A stretch of 64,000 nt of DNA from DATCVR01 sp036566745 (GTDB lineage: Bacteria; Actinomycetota; Actinomycetes; Jiangellales; Jiangellaceae), in the NCBI GenBank assembly GCA_036566745.1, contig DATCVR010000287.1, forward strand, positions 24,027 through 88,026, written 5' to 3'. Of this stretch, positions 8,510 to 17,112 are shown piece by piece (the first letter of the stretch is position 1; every line of letters starts with the position of its first letter). Under the pieces are notes generated by a model. The model worked only from the letters and a program-made list of their open reading frames with translations. It was not told where the DNA came from and did no database searches. Position numbers and translations under genes: made by a program.

Positions 8510-8929
8510 CCGCGCGTCCATCACTCCGACGACGCTCGTGAGCCCTGCCTCGAGCGTGGCAGTCAGGGCATCGAGTACGCGTCGTGGGTCGGGTCAGCCG
8601 ATGATCCTCTGTCACGGGCCAGCACCCTGGGATCGCGCGGCAGGTGAAACGGCGCGGCGAGTTCGCCACAGGTCGAGCATCAGCTCACCTTGGGGCGGCA
8701 TCGAGAATGTTCGCTTGTCCTGACGAATGTTCAGCGGGCAGCCTGTTCATGTCAGCCGGGCAATGACGTGGCTTCGGCAGGATCAATGGGAGTTGGATGA
8801 CCCGAAGGGGGTCGGGAGGCCTCCGTCCCCACAGCGCGACCACATCGGCAGCGTCGCGGCGTCAACCCACCCGCGTCGGTCGGCGTCTCTCAGGCATGAC
8901 ACCCACGTGACATCCGAGGGGGGATCGTC
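8510..8929. other. Intergenic region with a paired direct repeat
   Basis: About 420 bases without a supported gene. GAATGTTC occurs twice, at 8705-8712 and 8725-8732, exactly 20 bases apart. This spacing puts the two copies on nearly the same helical face and may mark a regulator site for the secreted protein at 8930. No -10/-35 pair stands out. Confidence 0.3.
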
Positions 8930-9472
8930 ATGAGACGCATCATCATTGTCCTGGGCGCGTTGCTGGTCGTGGTCCTGAGCCTGCTGGCCGCGCCGACCGC
9001 ATCGGCGGGGCCGTACTGCGGGATCCGCTGGGGCTCGCTGCCCGAGCGGGCGAGCGCTACCGACACCGCACCGCTGGTCGACGTCCGGGCCGGCCGGCAC
9101 GCCTGCTTCGATCGGCTCGTCCTCGACGTCGCCGGCGACGCCGACGGGTACTCCGTGCGCTATGTCTCCACCGTGACGATGGACGGATCGGGCCTGGCCG
9201 TGCCGCTCCGTGGTGGCGCCGACCTCGAGGTGGTCGCGGTCGCTCCGGCCTACGATCAAAACGGCAGCCTCACCTACCGGCCGGCGAACACGCGCGAGCT
9301 CGTCTCCGTGTCCGGCTGGCGCACGTTCCGCCAGGTCGCCTGGGCCGGGAGCTTCGAGGGCCAGACCACCATCGGTCTCGGGGTGCGGGCCCGGCTGCCG
9401 TTCCGGGTCTTCACCCTGGACGGCCCTGGCGACGGCTCGCGGCTCGTGATCGACGTCGCCCATCGGTGGTGA
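8930..9472 (+). CDS. Secreted AMIN-like domain protein
   Basis: A 180-aa exported protein. Residues 1-26 form a classical signal peptide (RR, long hydrophobic core, ending 'PTASA' before Gly27). The mature part resembles the actinobacterial AMIN-like domain: 'CFDRLVLDVAGDADGYSVRY', 'VSGWRTFRQVAWAGSFEGQT', 'PFRVFTLDG' and a final 'SRLVIDVAHRW'. AMIN-type beta-sandwiches tend to bind cell-wall polymers, so an envelope role is likely but not shown. Two conserved Cys (in 'YCGIRWG' and 'HACFDR') could form a disulfide. Its ribosome site GAGGGGGGATC is close to the ATG. Confidence 0.75.
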   Translation: MRRIIIVLGALLVVVLSLLAAPTASAGPYCGIRWGSLPERASATDTAPLVDVRAGRHACFDRLVLDVAGDADGYSVRYVSTVTMDGSGLAVPLRGGADLEVVAVAPAYDQNGSLTYRPANTRELVSVSGWRTFRQVAWAGSFEGQTTIGLGVRARLPFRVFTLDGPGDGSRLVIDVAHRW

Positions 9473-9599
9473 TCACGGCCACCGCGTGACCACTCCGGAA
9501 AGTTCTTCGACGTCGGTGTCGATCGGGGTGCAGCTCACTCGTAGAGGACATGACGCGCCACACCGGCCCCGGTGCGGCCACCCCCACCAGGAGGCAGTC

Positions 9600-10316
9600 A
9601 TGACCGCCCCGATCGACACCGCAGACAGCACGGTGGCTCGCGACGAGTGCGACCCGGCCACCCGCGTCACCAAGTCGCTGCTCGGCTACGGCATCATCTC
9701 CGGACCGCTGTACATCGTCGTATCGCTGGCCCAGGCCGTGAGCCGCGACGGTTTCGACCTGGCCCGCCACCAGTGGAGCCTGCTGGCCAACGGCGCTCAC
9801 GGCTGGATCCAGGTCGTCAATTTCGTCGTCACCGGCGTGATGACCATCGCGGGTGCCGTCGGGCTGGCGCGGGCGTTGCGGCCGGGTCGCGTTGCCACGT
9901 GGGGGCCACGCCTGATCGGAGTGTTCGGCGCGGGCGTCGTGGCCGCCGGGATCTTCCGGCCCGACCCGGCGCTGGGCTTCCCGGTCGGCACCCCCGACGG
10001 ACCTCCGGCCATGGTCACCCTGCACGGCACCCTGCACTTCGTGGCGGCCGGCGTCGCCTTCGGCTGCCTGGCCGCAGCCTGCTTCGTTCTCGCCCGCCGG
10101 TTCAGCGCCGAGGGCCGCCGCGGCTGGACGGTGTCGTCGCGCCTGGTCGGAGGCGTGTTCCTGGCCGGTTTCGCGGCCATCGCCTCCACTGCGGGCAGCG
10201 TCGCGGCGAACATCGTGTTCATCGTGGCGGTCGTCGCCGTCTACGTCTGGACCTCGGCGATCGCGGCCGACCGGAACCGACGTCTCGGCCACACCGCCTC
10301 CGTTCCGGCATCCTGA
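9600..10316 (+). CDS. DUF998 family integral membrane protein
   Basis: A 238-aa protein with about six membrane helices ('LLGYGIISGPLYIVVSLAQA', 'WIQVVNFVVTGVMTIAGAVG', 'LIGVFGAGVVAAGIF', 'TLHFVAAGVAFGCLAAACFVL', 'RLVGGVFLAGFAAIASTAGS' and a last helix at the end). The pattern 'FRPDP...GFPVGTP...TLHGTLHF' between helices 3 and 4 is characteristic of DUF998. Function is unknown. AGGAGGCAGTC gives a near-perfect ribosome site for the ATG at 9600. It is followed by the DGPF/sigma-factor pair and may belong to their stress regulon. Confidence 0.8.
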   Translation: MTAPIDTADSTVARDECDPATRVTKSLLGYGIISGPLYIVVSLAQAVSRDGFDLARHQWSLLANGAHGWIQVVNFVVTGVMTIAGAVGLARALRPGRVATWGPRLIGVFGAGVVAAGIFRPDPALGFPVGTPDGPPAMVTLHGTLHFVAAGVAFGCLAAACFVLARRFSAEGRRGWTVSSRLVGGVFLAGFAAIASTAGSVAANIVFIVAVVAVYVWTSAIAADRNRRLGHTASVPAS

Positions 10317-10406
10317 CCGCGACGCCGCACCGAACAGCGGCTCCGAATCCGCTCCGCCCGATCCGCTCTGCCTCATCCGACGTCACTCATCCGAAGGAGA
10401 ACGACC

Positions 10407-10778
10407 ATGCGTTACCTGGTTCTGCTCGAGGGCTCGCAGCCGGACAGCCCGCCGCCTCCCGCCCTGATGGAGGCGATCGCCAAGCTCGGCGAGGAGGCGA
10501 CCGCCTCGGGAGCCCTGCTCGACACGGCCGGCCTCGCGCCGAGTGAGCTCGGTGCTCGCGTCGACCTCACCGGGGGCGCGCTGAGCGTGGCCGACGGCCC
10601 GTTCGCCGAGGCCAAGGAGATGATCAGCTACGCCCTCTACGAGGTCAGGGCCAAGGAGGAGGCCGTCGAGTGGACCCGCCGGTTCATCGACCTCCACAAG
10701 GACCTCTGGCCGGGTTGGGAGGGCGGGGCCAAAGTCCTGAAGGTCTTCGGGCCGGAAGACTTCGCCCCACCTGCCTGA
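10407..10778 (+). CDS. YciI-like DGPF-domain protein
   Basis: A 123-aa ferredoxin-fold protein starting 'MRYLVLLEGSQ' and carrying the signature 'VADGPFAEAKEMISYALYEV', in which the Asp-Gly-Pro-Phe core names the family. DGPF genes usually sit beside one group of ECF sigma factors (ECF42 type), and such a sigma factor follows 75 bases downstream here. In studied cases the DGPF protein is a target of that sigma factor; its biochemical role is not settled. GAAGGAGAACGACC precedes the ATG. A hairpin separates it from the sigma gene. Confidence 0.88.
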   Translation: MRYLVLLEGSQPDSPPPPALMEAIAKLGEEATASGALLDTAGLAPSELGARVDLTGGALSVADGPFAEAKEMISYALYEVRAKEEAVEWTRRFIDLHKDLWPGWEGGAKVLKVFGPEDFAPPA

Positions 10779-10797
10779 CCTGCCACGACGGCCCGAG

Positions 10798-10831
10798 GCG
10801 GCCGTGGGCTCCTACCCGGGCCCACGGCCGC
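10798..10831 (+). terminator. Hairpin between the DGPF gene and the sigma-factor gene
   Basis: Perfect 12-bp stem (GCGGCCGTGGGC / GCCCACGGCCGC) with a 10-nt loop, followed by GTTGTG. It lies 20 bases after the DGPF stop and 22 bases before the sigma-factor start, so it may terminate or attenuate read-through into the sigma gene. There is no clear U-run. Confidence 0.6.
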
Positions 10832-10852
10832 GTTGTGCTTGGATCACACGGG

Positions 10853-12217
10853 ATGAGCACCGACGACACGCAGGCGGCCGCCGCCCACAAGGCCATCGAT
10901 GCCCTGTGGCGGATCGAGTCCGCACGACTCATCGCCGGGCTCGCCAGAATCACCCGCGACGTCGGCCTCGCGGAGGAGCTGGCCCAGGACGCCCTCGTCG
11001 CGGCCCTCGAACAATGGCCGAGCGCCGGCATCCCACCCAATCCGGCGGGCTGGCTGATGACGACCGCCAAGAACCGCACGATCGACGCCGCCCGCCGAAA
11101 CGACGTCTACCAGCGCAAACTCGTCATCATCGGGCGCGACCTCGAAGCCCGGCAGGAGTCCGGCGCCGATCTCGACGATGCCCTCGACGACCACATCGGC
11201 GACGACCTCCTCCGGCTGATCTTCACGGCGTGCCACCCCGTGCTGTCGATGGAGTCCCGCGTCGCGCTGACCCTGCGCTGCCTCGGCGGACTGACGACCG
11301 AGGAGATCGCGCGGGCGTTCCTCGTTCCCGAGTCCACGGCCGCACAACGCATCGTCCGGGCCAAACGCACGCTGGCCGAGCGGTCGGTCGCCTTCGAGTT
11401 GCCTACGCCGGACGAGCTGGCCGGACGCCTGGCGGCGGTCCTCGAGGTCGTCTACCTGATCTTCAACGAGGGCTACTCGGCCACAGCCGGGGACGACTGG
11501 ATGCGCCCGGCGCTGTGCGAGGAGGCGATGCGGCTGGCACGGATCCTGGCCGGTCTGGTTCCGGCTGAGCCCGAGGTTCACGGCTTCGTCGCGTTGCTGG
11601 AGCTCCAGGCCTCCCGCACTCCGTCGAGGACGGCCGCCGACGGGACCGTCGTGCTCCTCCTCGACCAGGACCGCCGCCGCTGGGACCGGCTGCTGATCCG
11701 GCACGGCCTCGACTCACTGGCCCGGGCCGAGGCGCTGGCCAGCGCACCGATTCCGGATCCGCCGGGCCGCACCCGGGCAGCGGCAGACGCTCCGCCGGGC
11801 CGCACCAGTGCGCCGGGCCGGCCGCCCGCGCTGGGGGTCTACACGCTCCAGGCCGCCATCGCCGCGTGTCACGCCCGCGCCGCCACGCCGGGCGACACCG
11901 ACTGGGAACGCATCACCGCCCTGTACGAGCTGCTCCGACATGCCTGGCCGAGCCCGGTCGTCGAGTTGAATCGCGCGGTGGCCGTGGCGATGGCACGTGG
12001 CCCGGCCGAAGGTCTGGCGATCGTCGACGCCATCGCCGGCGCCCCTGAGCTGCGCGGATATCCACAGCTCCACGCCGTGCGGGCCGACTTGCTGGACCGG
12101 CTGGGCCGGGGCGAGGAGGCTCGTGCCGAGTACGAGAACGCCGCCGCCACCACGCGTAACGCCCGCGAGCGCGATCTCTACCGGGCTCGCGCGACGGGTG
12201 GACGCGATCGGACATAG
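10853..12217 (+). CDS. ECF sigma factor of the DGPF-associated (ECF42/DUF6596) type
   Basis: A 454-aa sigma factor. Region 2 spans about residues 25-80 ('VGLAEELAQDALVAALEQWP', 'AGWLMTTAKNRTIDAAR') and region 4 about 130-180 ('LRCLGGLTTEEIARAFLVPE', 'AAQRIVRAKRTL'). Instead of an anti-sigma partner it carries a long C-terminal TPR-like extension ('FNEGYSA', 'EAMRLARILAGLVP', 'ALYELLRHAWPSPVVELNRA'), as in ECF42 proteins, where the extension modulates activity. A Pro/Arg-rich stretch with repeated PPGRT (about residues 300-325) interrupts the extension; most relatives have a short loop there. The ATG at 10853 has only a weak ribosome site. Likely targets: the DGPF gene and perhaps the downstream transporter. 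Confidence 0.9.
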   Translation: MSTDDTQAAAAHKAIDALWRIESARLIAGLARITRDVGLAEELAQDALVAALEQWPSAGIPPNPAGWLMTTAKNRTIDAARRNDVYQRKLVIIGRDLEARQESGADLDDALDDHIGDDLLRLIFTACHPVLSMESRVALTLRCLGGLTTEEIARAFLVPESTAAQRIVRAKRTLAERSVAFELPTPDELAGRLAAVLEVVYLIFNEGYSATAGDDWMRPALCEEAMRLARILAGLVPAEPEVHGFVALLELQASRTPSRTAADGTVVLLLDQDRRRWDRLLIRHGLDSLARAEALASAPIPDPPGRTRAAADAPPGRTSAPGRPPALGVYTLQAAIAACHARAATPGDTDWERITALYELLRHAWPSPVVELNRAVAVAMARGPAEGLAIVDAIAGAPELRGYPQLHAVRADLLDRLGRGEEARAEYENAAATTRNARERDLYRARATGGRDRT

Positions 12218-12354
12218 CCCGTCCGACGTCGGCCGGGCCGGAGCTCGCGTTCCTAAAGAAGTGTGGCAATTCGGGCGCCAGGCCGCGCTGAGCGGCCTAC
12301 AATCCTGCACGGAAGTCCTCAGGGAGACAGTCGGAGCCGAGGGGGGCACCGACC

Positions 12355-12429
12355 ATGGTCATCAGACCCAACCGTGCAACGAGCGGATCCCGGCGCCCAG
12401 CGGCGACGCCACCGGGCGCTACGACATGA
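12355..12429 (+). CDS. Putative 24-aa upstream ORF coupled to the MMPL gene
   Basis: ATG at 12355 follows GAGGGGGGCACCGACC, a good ribosome site, and the frame ends in a TGA (12427-12429) that overlaps the transporter ATG at 12426 by ATGA. The peptide is basic and rich in Thr and Ala. The transporter start itself has no Shine-Dalgarno, so it may depend on ribosomes finishing this frame. A TACAAT -10-like box lies at 12298-12303. There is no family match; the coupling role is inferred. Confidence 0.4.
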   Translation: MVIRPNRATSGSRRPAATPPGATT

Positions 12430-14546
12430 CCGCGCCCGTGAGCCGGGTGGCCATGCTCGTGTGCGGGCGGCGCACCAAATGGCTGGTGGTCGTCTTCTGG
12501 GTCGCGGTCCTGGCAGTCACGTTCCCACTGTCCGCGAAGCTCACCGGTGCGCAGGAGAACGACGCCGCGTCCTGGCTGCCCGGCAGCGCCGAGTCGACGC
12601 AGGTCTTCCAGACTCAGCAGGACGCGTTCCAGACGGGTGAGGAACTCCCGGCCATCGTGGTGTACGAAAGGCCCGGCGGCATCACCGAGGACGACCAGGC
12701 CGTGGCCGCCGACCACGCCCAGCAGTTCGCCGACCTCTCCCACGTCACCGGCGAGGTGATCGGGCCGGTGCCCTCGGCCGATGGCGAGGCGCTGCAGGTC
12801 ATCGCGTCGATCGACCCCGGCGACGGCGGCTGGTTCGAACTCGGCGAAGCGGTCGACGCGATGAACGAGATCACCGCGGACCTGCCGGACGGTCTGTCCG
12901 CCTACGTGGCCGGGCCGGCCGGAGTCGCGGCCGACTTCGCGGAGGCCTTCGAGGGCATCGACAGCACGCTGCTCTACGCGGCCATGGCCGTGGTGATCGT
13001 CATCCTGCTGATCTCCTATCGCAGCCCGATCCTGTGGATCATCCCGGTCTTCGCCGCGTTCACTGCGCTGACCGCTGCCCAGGCGGTCGTCTACCTGCTG
13101 GCGGAGTATGCCGACGTCACGGTCAACGGCCAGACGGCCGGCATCCTGCTCGTCCTCGTCTTCGGAGCGAGCACCGACTACGCATTGCTCATCGTCGCGC
13201 GCTACCGCGAGGAGCTGCGCCGGCACGAGGACCGGCACGAGGCCATGGCGTTCGCCCTGCACCGGGCCGGGCCGGCCATCATCGCCAGTGCCGCGACTGT
13301 CGCGGTGGGCATGCTGTGCCTGCTCGCCGCCGAGATGAACTCCACTCGCGGCATGGGCCCGGTCCTGGCGATCGGCATCGTCATCGGTCTCCTCGCGATG
13401 ATCACGCTGCTGCCGGCCGTGTTGGTCGTCGTCGGCCGGTGGGTCTTCTGGCCGATCCGGCCCGCGTACGGGACGGCCGAGCCGACCGAGCGGGGCGTCT
13501 GGGCGCGGATCGGGCGGTCGATCGCCCGCCGGCCGCGCTCGGTCTGGATCGGCACCGCCGCGGTGCTCGGTGTCATGGCGCTGGGCCTGTTGACCCTCAA
13601 CACCGGTGTGTTGCAGAACCGCGACGCCTTCGTGGACAAGCCGGCGTCGATCGCCGGCGAAGAGGCTCTGGCCAGGCACTTCCCGGCGGGTACGGGCAAT
13701 CCGGTGGTCGTGGTGAGCGAGGCGGGCGCGGCCGACGAGGCGCGTACGGTCTTCGCCGACACCCCTGGCATCGCCGACGTGAGCGAGCCGGTCATCGCGG
13801 GGGACGTCGCCTACCTGGAGGGCACCCTCGAGTCCGCCGCGGACAGTTCCGAGGCCCAGGACACCGTGCTCCGGGTGCGCGAGGAGGTCCATGCCGTGTC
13901 CGGAGCCGAGGCGCTGGTCGGCGGCACCACGGCGATCAACCTCGATGCGCAGGAGGCGGCCGAGCGGGACAGCGCGGTGATCATGCCGCTCATCCTGGGT
14001 GCCGTGCTGGTGATCCTCATGCTGCTCCTGCGTGCGATCGTCGCGCCGTTGATCCTGATCGCGACCGTCGTGCTGTCCTTCGCCGCGGCGCTGGGGGTCA
14101 GCTCGCTCATCTTCGAGAACGTGTTCGGCTTCGCAGGCGCCGACACCGCGTTCCCGCTGTTCGTCTTCGTGTTCCTGGTCGCCCTCGGGATCGACTACAA
14201 CATCTTCCTCATGACGCGGGTCCACGAGGAGGCGAAGACGTTCGGCACCCGTCGAGGGGCGTTGATCGCGCTGGCCGCGACCGGCGGGGTCATCACCTCG
14301 GCCGGACTGGTGCTGGCCGGTACCTTCGCCGTGCTGGCCACCCTGCCGGTGGTCGCGTTCGCCGAGATCGGATTCGCCGTGGCGTTCGGGGTGCTGCTCG
14401 ACACGCTGATCGTGCGGTCGGTCCTGGTCACCGCGCTCAACCTCGACGTCGGCCGGCGGATGTGGTGGCCGAGCGCGCTGGCCCGGCGCCCCGAGGTCGA
14501 CCTGGACGAGGCCGACGTGACGCCCGTGGCGACCAGGGAACGGTGA
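12426..14546 (+). CDS. MMPL/RND-family membrane transporter
   Basis: A 706-aa transporter with the duplicated MMPL layout: one helix, a large extracellular domain (about 40-190), five helices ('LYAAMAVVIVILLISYRSPI' onward), then a repeat of helix, extracellular domain (about 400-510) and five helices. The helix-4 region 'VFGASTDYALLIVARYREEL' and its second-half counterpart 'VALGIDYNIFLMTRVHEEA' carry the Asp-Tyr pair that forms the proton relay in MmpL3-type proteins. Likely proton-driven export of a lipid or drug. No accessory or lipid-synthesis genes are nearby, so the substrate is open. The start at 12426 follows from homology and lacks its own ribosome site. Confidence 0.9.
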   Translation: MTAPVSRVAMLVCGRRTKWLVVVFWVAVLAVTFPLSAKLTGAQENDAASWLPGSAESTQVFQTQQDAFQTGEELPAIVVYERPGGITEDDQAVAADHAQQFADLSHVTGEVIGPVPSADGEALQVIASIDPGDGGWFELGEAVDAMNEITADLPDGLSAYVAGPAGVAADFAEAFEGIDSTLLYAAMAVVIVILLISYRSPILWIIPVFAAFTALTAAQAVVYLLAEYADVTVNGQTAGILLVLVFGASTDYALLIVARYREELRRHEDRHEAMAFALHRAGPAIIASAATVAVGMLCLLAAEMNSTRGMGPVLAIGIVIGLLAMITLLPAVLVVVGRWVFWPIRPAYGTAEPTERGVWARIGRSIARRPRSVWIGTAAVLGVMALGLLTLNTGVLQNRDAFVDKPASIAGEEALARHFPAGTGNPVVVVSEAGAADEARTVFADTPGIADVSEPVIAGDVAYLEGTLESAADSSEAQDTVLRVREEVHAVSGAEALVGGTTAINLDAQEAAERDSAVIMPLILGAVLVILMLLLRAIVAPLILIATVVLSFAAALGVSSLIFENVFGFAGADTAFPLFVFVFLVALGIDYNIFLMTRVHEEAKTFGTRRGALIALAATGGVITSAGLVLAGTFAVLATLPVVAFAEIGFAVAFGVLLDTLIVRSVLVTALNLDVGRRMWWPSALARRPEVDLDEADVTPVATRER

Positions 14547-14565
14547 TCAAGGGTGCGGCCGCGCC

Positions 14566-16167
14566 TCACGCAACCCGGCGCTCGGCCACGATCACGGCCG
14601 TGGCCAGGCCGCTGAACTCGGTCGACGGGCTGGCCATCACGTCGATGTCGCAGGCGAGCCCGGCTGCTCGGCAGGCCTGCTCGACGAGGTGCGTGGTGAG
14701 ATGGGTGTCCGGATGCCACGAGCCCTTGTGGGCCAGCTGATCGGCCACCGTCACCTGGCGGACCATGACGAGGACTCCACCGGGCCGCAGCGCGGCGGCC
14801 ATCGACCGGACGGCGACCTGGAACTCGCGCCGTAGCGAGGTGATCGGTTCGGTGGCGCCGAACGAGGTGATGATCTCGTACGAGTCGCGCGGCAGCTCGA
14901 AGATCGAACTGCCGTGGACGTCGCGCCGGTGCGGCGGCCGCCCGGCAGCGGCTTCGTACCGCGCCGACAGGTCGGTCAGCAGCGCGTCGAGCTGTGGCTC
15001 TGCGGACGTGGTGGGGGCGCCGAAGGTGGTCGGTGATCCCGTCGAGTCCGACAGGACACGGCGTACGTCTCGGATCAGCAGCTCGCACACGACGAGTGCG
15101 ACCGTCTCCGGATCGAGGTTCGCGGCGTCGTAGAACAGGTTGTGATGGGTGTCCGGGCGCACGATTCCGGTGGCTCTGAGCAGGGCGTACGTCTTGTCCT
15201 GCTGCGCAGCGAACCGCGCGTCGAGCATGACGACGTGGAGGACGTGGCGGTTGTGCGAGTCGAGGAACCCGGCCGCTTCGAGGGCATGGCAGGTCGGTCG
15301 GCCGCTCCGCTTGAGGGTGATGCCGCGCCGGGTGAACTCGCGGTTCCGGTTCGGTGACTTGAAGGCGAGCTCGCGGACGAACGCATCGGTCGGCCGGAAG
15401 GTCACGTCGCCGCCCGACGTCTCGATCCGGCCGGCGTGGCTCCGCGTCAGCTGCTCGATGAGCTCGTCGAGGCGGGTCTCGGCGTCGCTCTCGCGCACGA
15501 GGACGTAGTCGTGGCCGGGTACGTCTTGGTGGCGCAGAACGCCCTCGTCGTAGAAGATCCGGCCCATCTGGACGACGTAACGGTCACGGTCGTCGAATTC
15601 GAGGTCGCTCCCGCCGGAGGGAGCCGTGTAGTCGTCGAGCAAGTACACAAATCGAACATTCGACATGTCTCGCAGTGCTCGGCGCAAAGCGGACGCAATC
15701 AGCATGCCCGCGCGTTCGTCCGACGGCATGTTGTCGACGGAGACGTTGAGCGAGCCGTCCGGGTCGATGTGGTGAGCCGCGTAGGGGCCGACCGTCTCGA
15801 TCTCCACGAACGGGGCGCCGACGACGATGGCTTTGGCGATCTTGTTCAGCCAGGCGTACTCGACGTCGATGCCCAGGGTGGCGAGTGCGTCGTAGTTCCC
15901 GCTGCGGACGGCGCTGAGCAGGTCGTTCTCACGCGCCGATCGAGGGATCGGGCGCGACAGCCTCCGGGCCTGGAGCTCGAGGCGACGCAGTAACCCTCGG
16001 GCGGAGTCCGAGATGTGCTGCGTCGGGGACAGCGCTGCCAGCTGCTCGGAATTGTTGATCGGGCGCGCTGTCAGAGCGTTCGCCATGAAGAACGCTTCGA
16101 CCTGTTCCCAGGAATCGAGCCTCTCGAATGAGCGGGATCTGACGGGCTCCGTAGTGGCCTCGGACAC
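14566..16167 (-). CDS. Two-domain protein: unrecognised N-domain plus NNMT-like methyltransferase lacking the SAM motif (paralogue A)
   Basis: A 533-aa protein, clearly paralogous to 47962-49845. The N-terminal domain (about 18-365) is not a family I recognise; shared landmarks are 'FVEIETVGPYAAHH', 'RYVVQMGRIFYDEGVLRH', 'RRGITLKRSGRPTCHALEAA' and 'VVMLDARFAAQQDKTYALLR'. The C-terminus keeps the second half of an NNMT/PNMT-type methyltransferase ('SSIFELPRDSYEIITSF', 'RREFQVAVRSMAAALRPGGV'). However, about 90 residues that in the paralogue hold motif I and the acidic loop are replaced by a short linker. It should therefore not bind SAM in the normal way. The GTG start is chosen by alignment with the paralogue: TACTCT lies 8 bases upstream, implying leaderless expression. 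An earlier ATG at 16227 is unlikely. Confidence 0.8.
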   Translation of the reverse strand: MSEATTEPVRSRSFERLDSWEQVEAFFMANALTARPINNSEQLAALSPTQHISDSARGLLRRLELQARRLSRPIPRSARENDLLSAVRSGNYDALATLGIDVEYAWLNKIAKAIVVGAPFVEIETVGPYAAHHIDPDGSLNVSVDNMPSDERAGMLIASALRRALRDMSNVRFVYLLDDYTAPSGGSDLEFDDRDRYVVQMGRIFYDEGVLRHQDVPGHDYVLVRESDAETRLDELIEQLTRSHAGRIETSGGDVTFRPTDAFVRELAFKSPNRNREFTRRGITLKRSGRPTCHALEAAGFLDSHNRHVLHVVMLDARFAAQQDKTYALLRATGIVRPDTHHNLFYDAANLDPETVALVVCELLIRDVRRVLSDSTGSPTTFGAPTTSAEPQLDALLTDLSARYEAAAGRPPHRRDVHGSSIFELPRDSYEIITSFGATEPITSLRREFQVAVRSMAAALRPGGVLVMVRQVTVADQLAHKGSWHPDTHLTTHLVEQACRAAGLACDIDVMASPSTEFSGLATAVIVAERRVA

Positions 16168-16175
16168 GATCGCCG

Positions 16176-16181
16176 AGAGTA
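16176..16181 (-). promoter_or_regulatory. -10 box of paralogue A (leaderless)
   Basis: TACTCT on the minus strand, 8 bases before the GTG at 16167. With an actinobacterial -10 this places the transcript start at or next to the start codon. No good -35 is visible. The paralogue at 49845 has the equivalent box. Confidence 0.5.
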
Positions 16182-16354
16182 GCCAATCCGCGCGGGGGTC
16201 ATCCACCCGCGAACCCGGAAATCTCACTCGCCGAGAGCCCGCCCGCCGGACGATGTACGGCTGCGCGCATCGCGGGCGGAATCAGGGGCGCCCGGGGGTC
16301 GCCTGGGTGACATCACGGATGGTGGCAGCGCAACGCACCGGTCACCATCGAGGC

Positions 16355-16990
16355 ATGGATGATCGACAAGCCGTCCCGGCGGCGCTGCTGCGTGCTCGGG
16401 CGACCGGCTGGGCGTTCGCGACGGCCCCGCTGTGGTTGCTCGCCGCGTGGGTGATCCTGTGGCCGCTCGGCGGGCGATCGGGTCCTGGCACGGCATGGAA
16501 CCTCGCCCACGTCGGGTGGCTGGTGGGATTCGCCTGCCTGGCGCTGGTCTGCGGTGAACTCCGACGGCGCGCGCTCGAACGGTCGCCGGACCAGGACCGC
16601 GCGGTGAACGTCGTGACCGGCCTGACGCTGGCCGGGCTGGCGCTGAGCTCGGCGCAGATGGTGGTCGATCTGGTCGCGGGCCTCGACGCGCTCAACTACG
16701 ACGACATGCAGGCCCGGGCGGACGCGATCACCCAGTGGCTCGGTCTCGACCTGCTGCTCTCGACCGTGGGTCCGCCGCTGGTCTTCATCGGGCTGGCCGG
16801 ATTGCTGACGATGGTGGCGAGACGACGCGGTGCGAGCCCGTTCGGCCCGGTCCTGGTGGTGTCGGCGTTCGTCGTGATCGCGGTCGACGAGGACCTCACC
16901 CCGATCGCGCTCGCCCTGATGCTGCTGGCCCTGGCCCCGACGGGATGGCGGATGCTGCGTGAACATCCGAGGATCCGGCTCGCGGTGTAA
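16355..16990 (+). CDS. Integral membrane protein, unknown
   Basis: A 211-aa protein with about six predicted helices ('FATAPLWLLAAWVILWPL', 'AWNLAHVGWLVGFACLALVC', 'VTGLTLAGLALSSAQMVVDL', 'LDLLLSTVGPPLVFIGLAGL', 'FGPVLVVSAFVVIAV', 'PIALALMLLALAPTGWRML'). The layout resembles DUF998/DUF4386-like small membrane proteins, but no signature settles it. The ATG at 16355 follows a weak GAGGC. It is divergent from the pseudo-methyltransferase with about 190 bases between them. Confidence 0.65.
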   Translation: MDDRQAVPAALLRARATGWAFATAPLWLLAAWVILWPLGGRSGPGTAWNLAHVGWLVGFACLALVCGELRRRALERSPDQDRAVNVVTGLTLAGLALSSAQMVVDLVAGLDALNYDDMQARADAITQWLGLDLLLSTVGPPLVFIGLAGLLTMVARRRGASPFGPVLVVSAFVVIAVDEDLTPIALALMLLALAPTGWRMLREHPRIRLAV

Positions 16991-17033
16991 GCCTCCGTCG
17001 GGGGCACACCCGTCTGACGTGCACCAACGGCCG

Positions 17034-17062
17034 TTGACAGGCTGGCCGGTCCGACGCACGCT
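17034..17062 (+). promoter_or_regulatory. Possible promoter of the Cys-rich protein gene
   Basis: A consensus -35 TTGACA at 17034-17039, a 17-base spacer, and CACGCT at 17057-17062 as a weak -10. The start codon lies 50 bases further on at 17113. Confidence 0.35.
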
Positions 17063-17112
17063 GAAACGGCGAAGGCAGGTGCATCGACACGGCACACACG
17101 GGGGCGGTCGAC

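Noticed and set aside
12297..14225. 642-codon open frame opposite the MMPL gene
   Set aside because: Its protein is made of Asp, Arg, Gln and His repeats, the usual mirror of a GC-rich membrane-protein gene; it has no domain.
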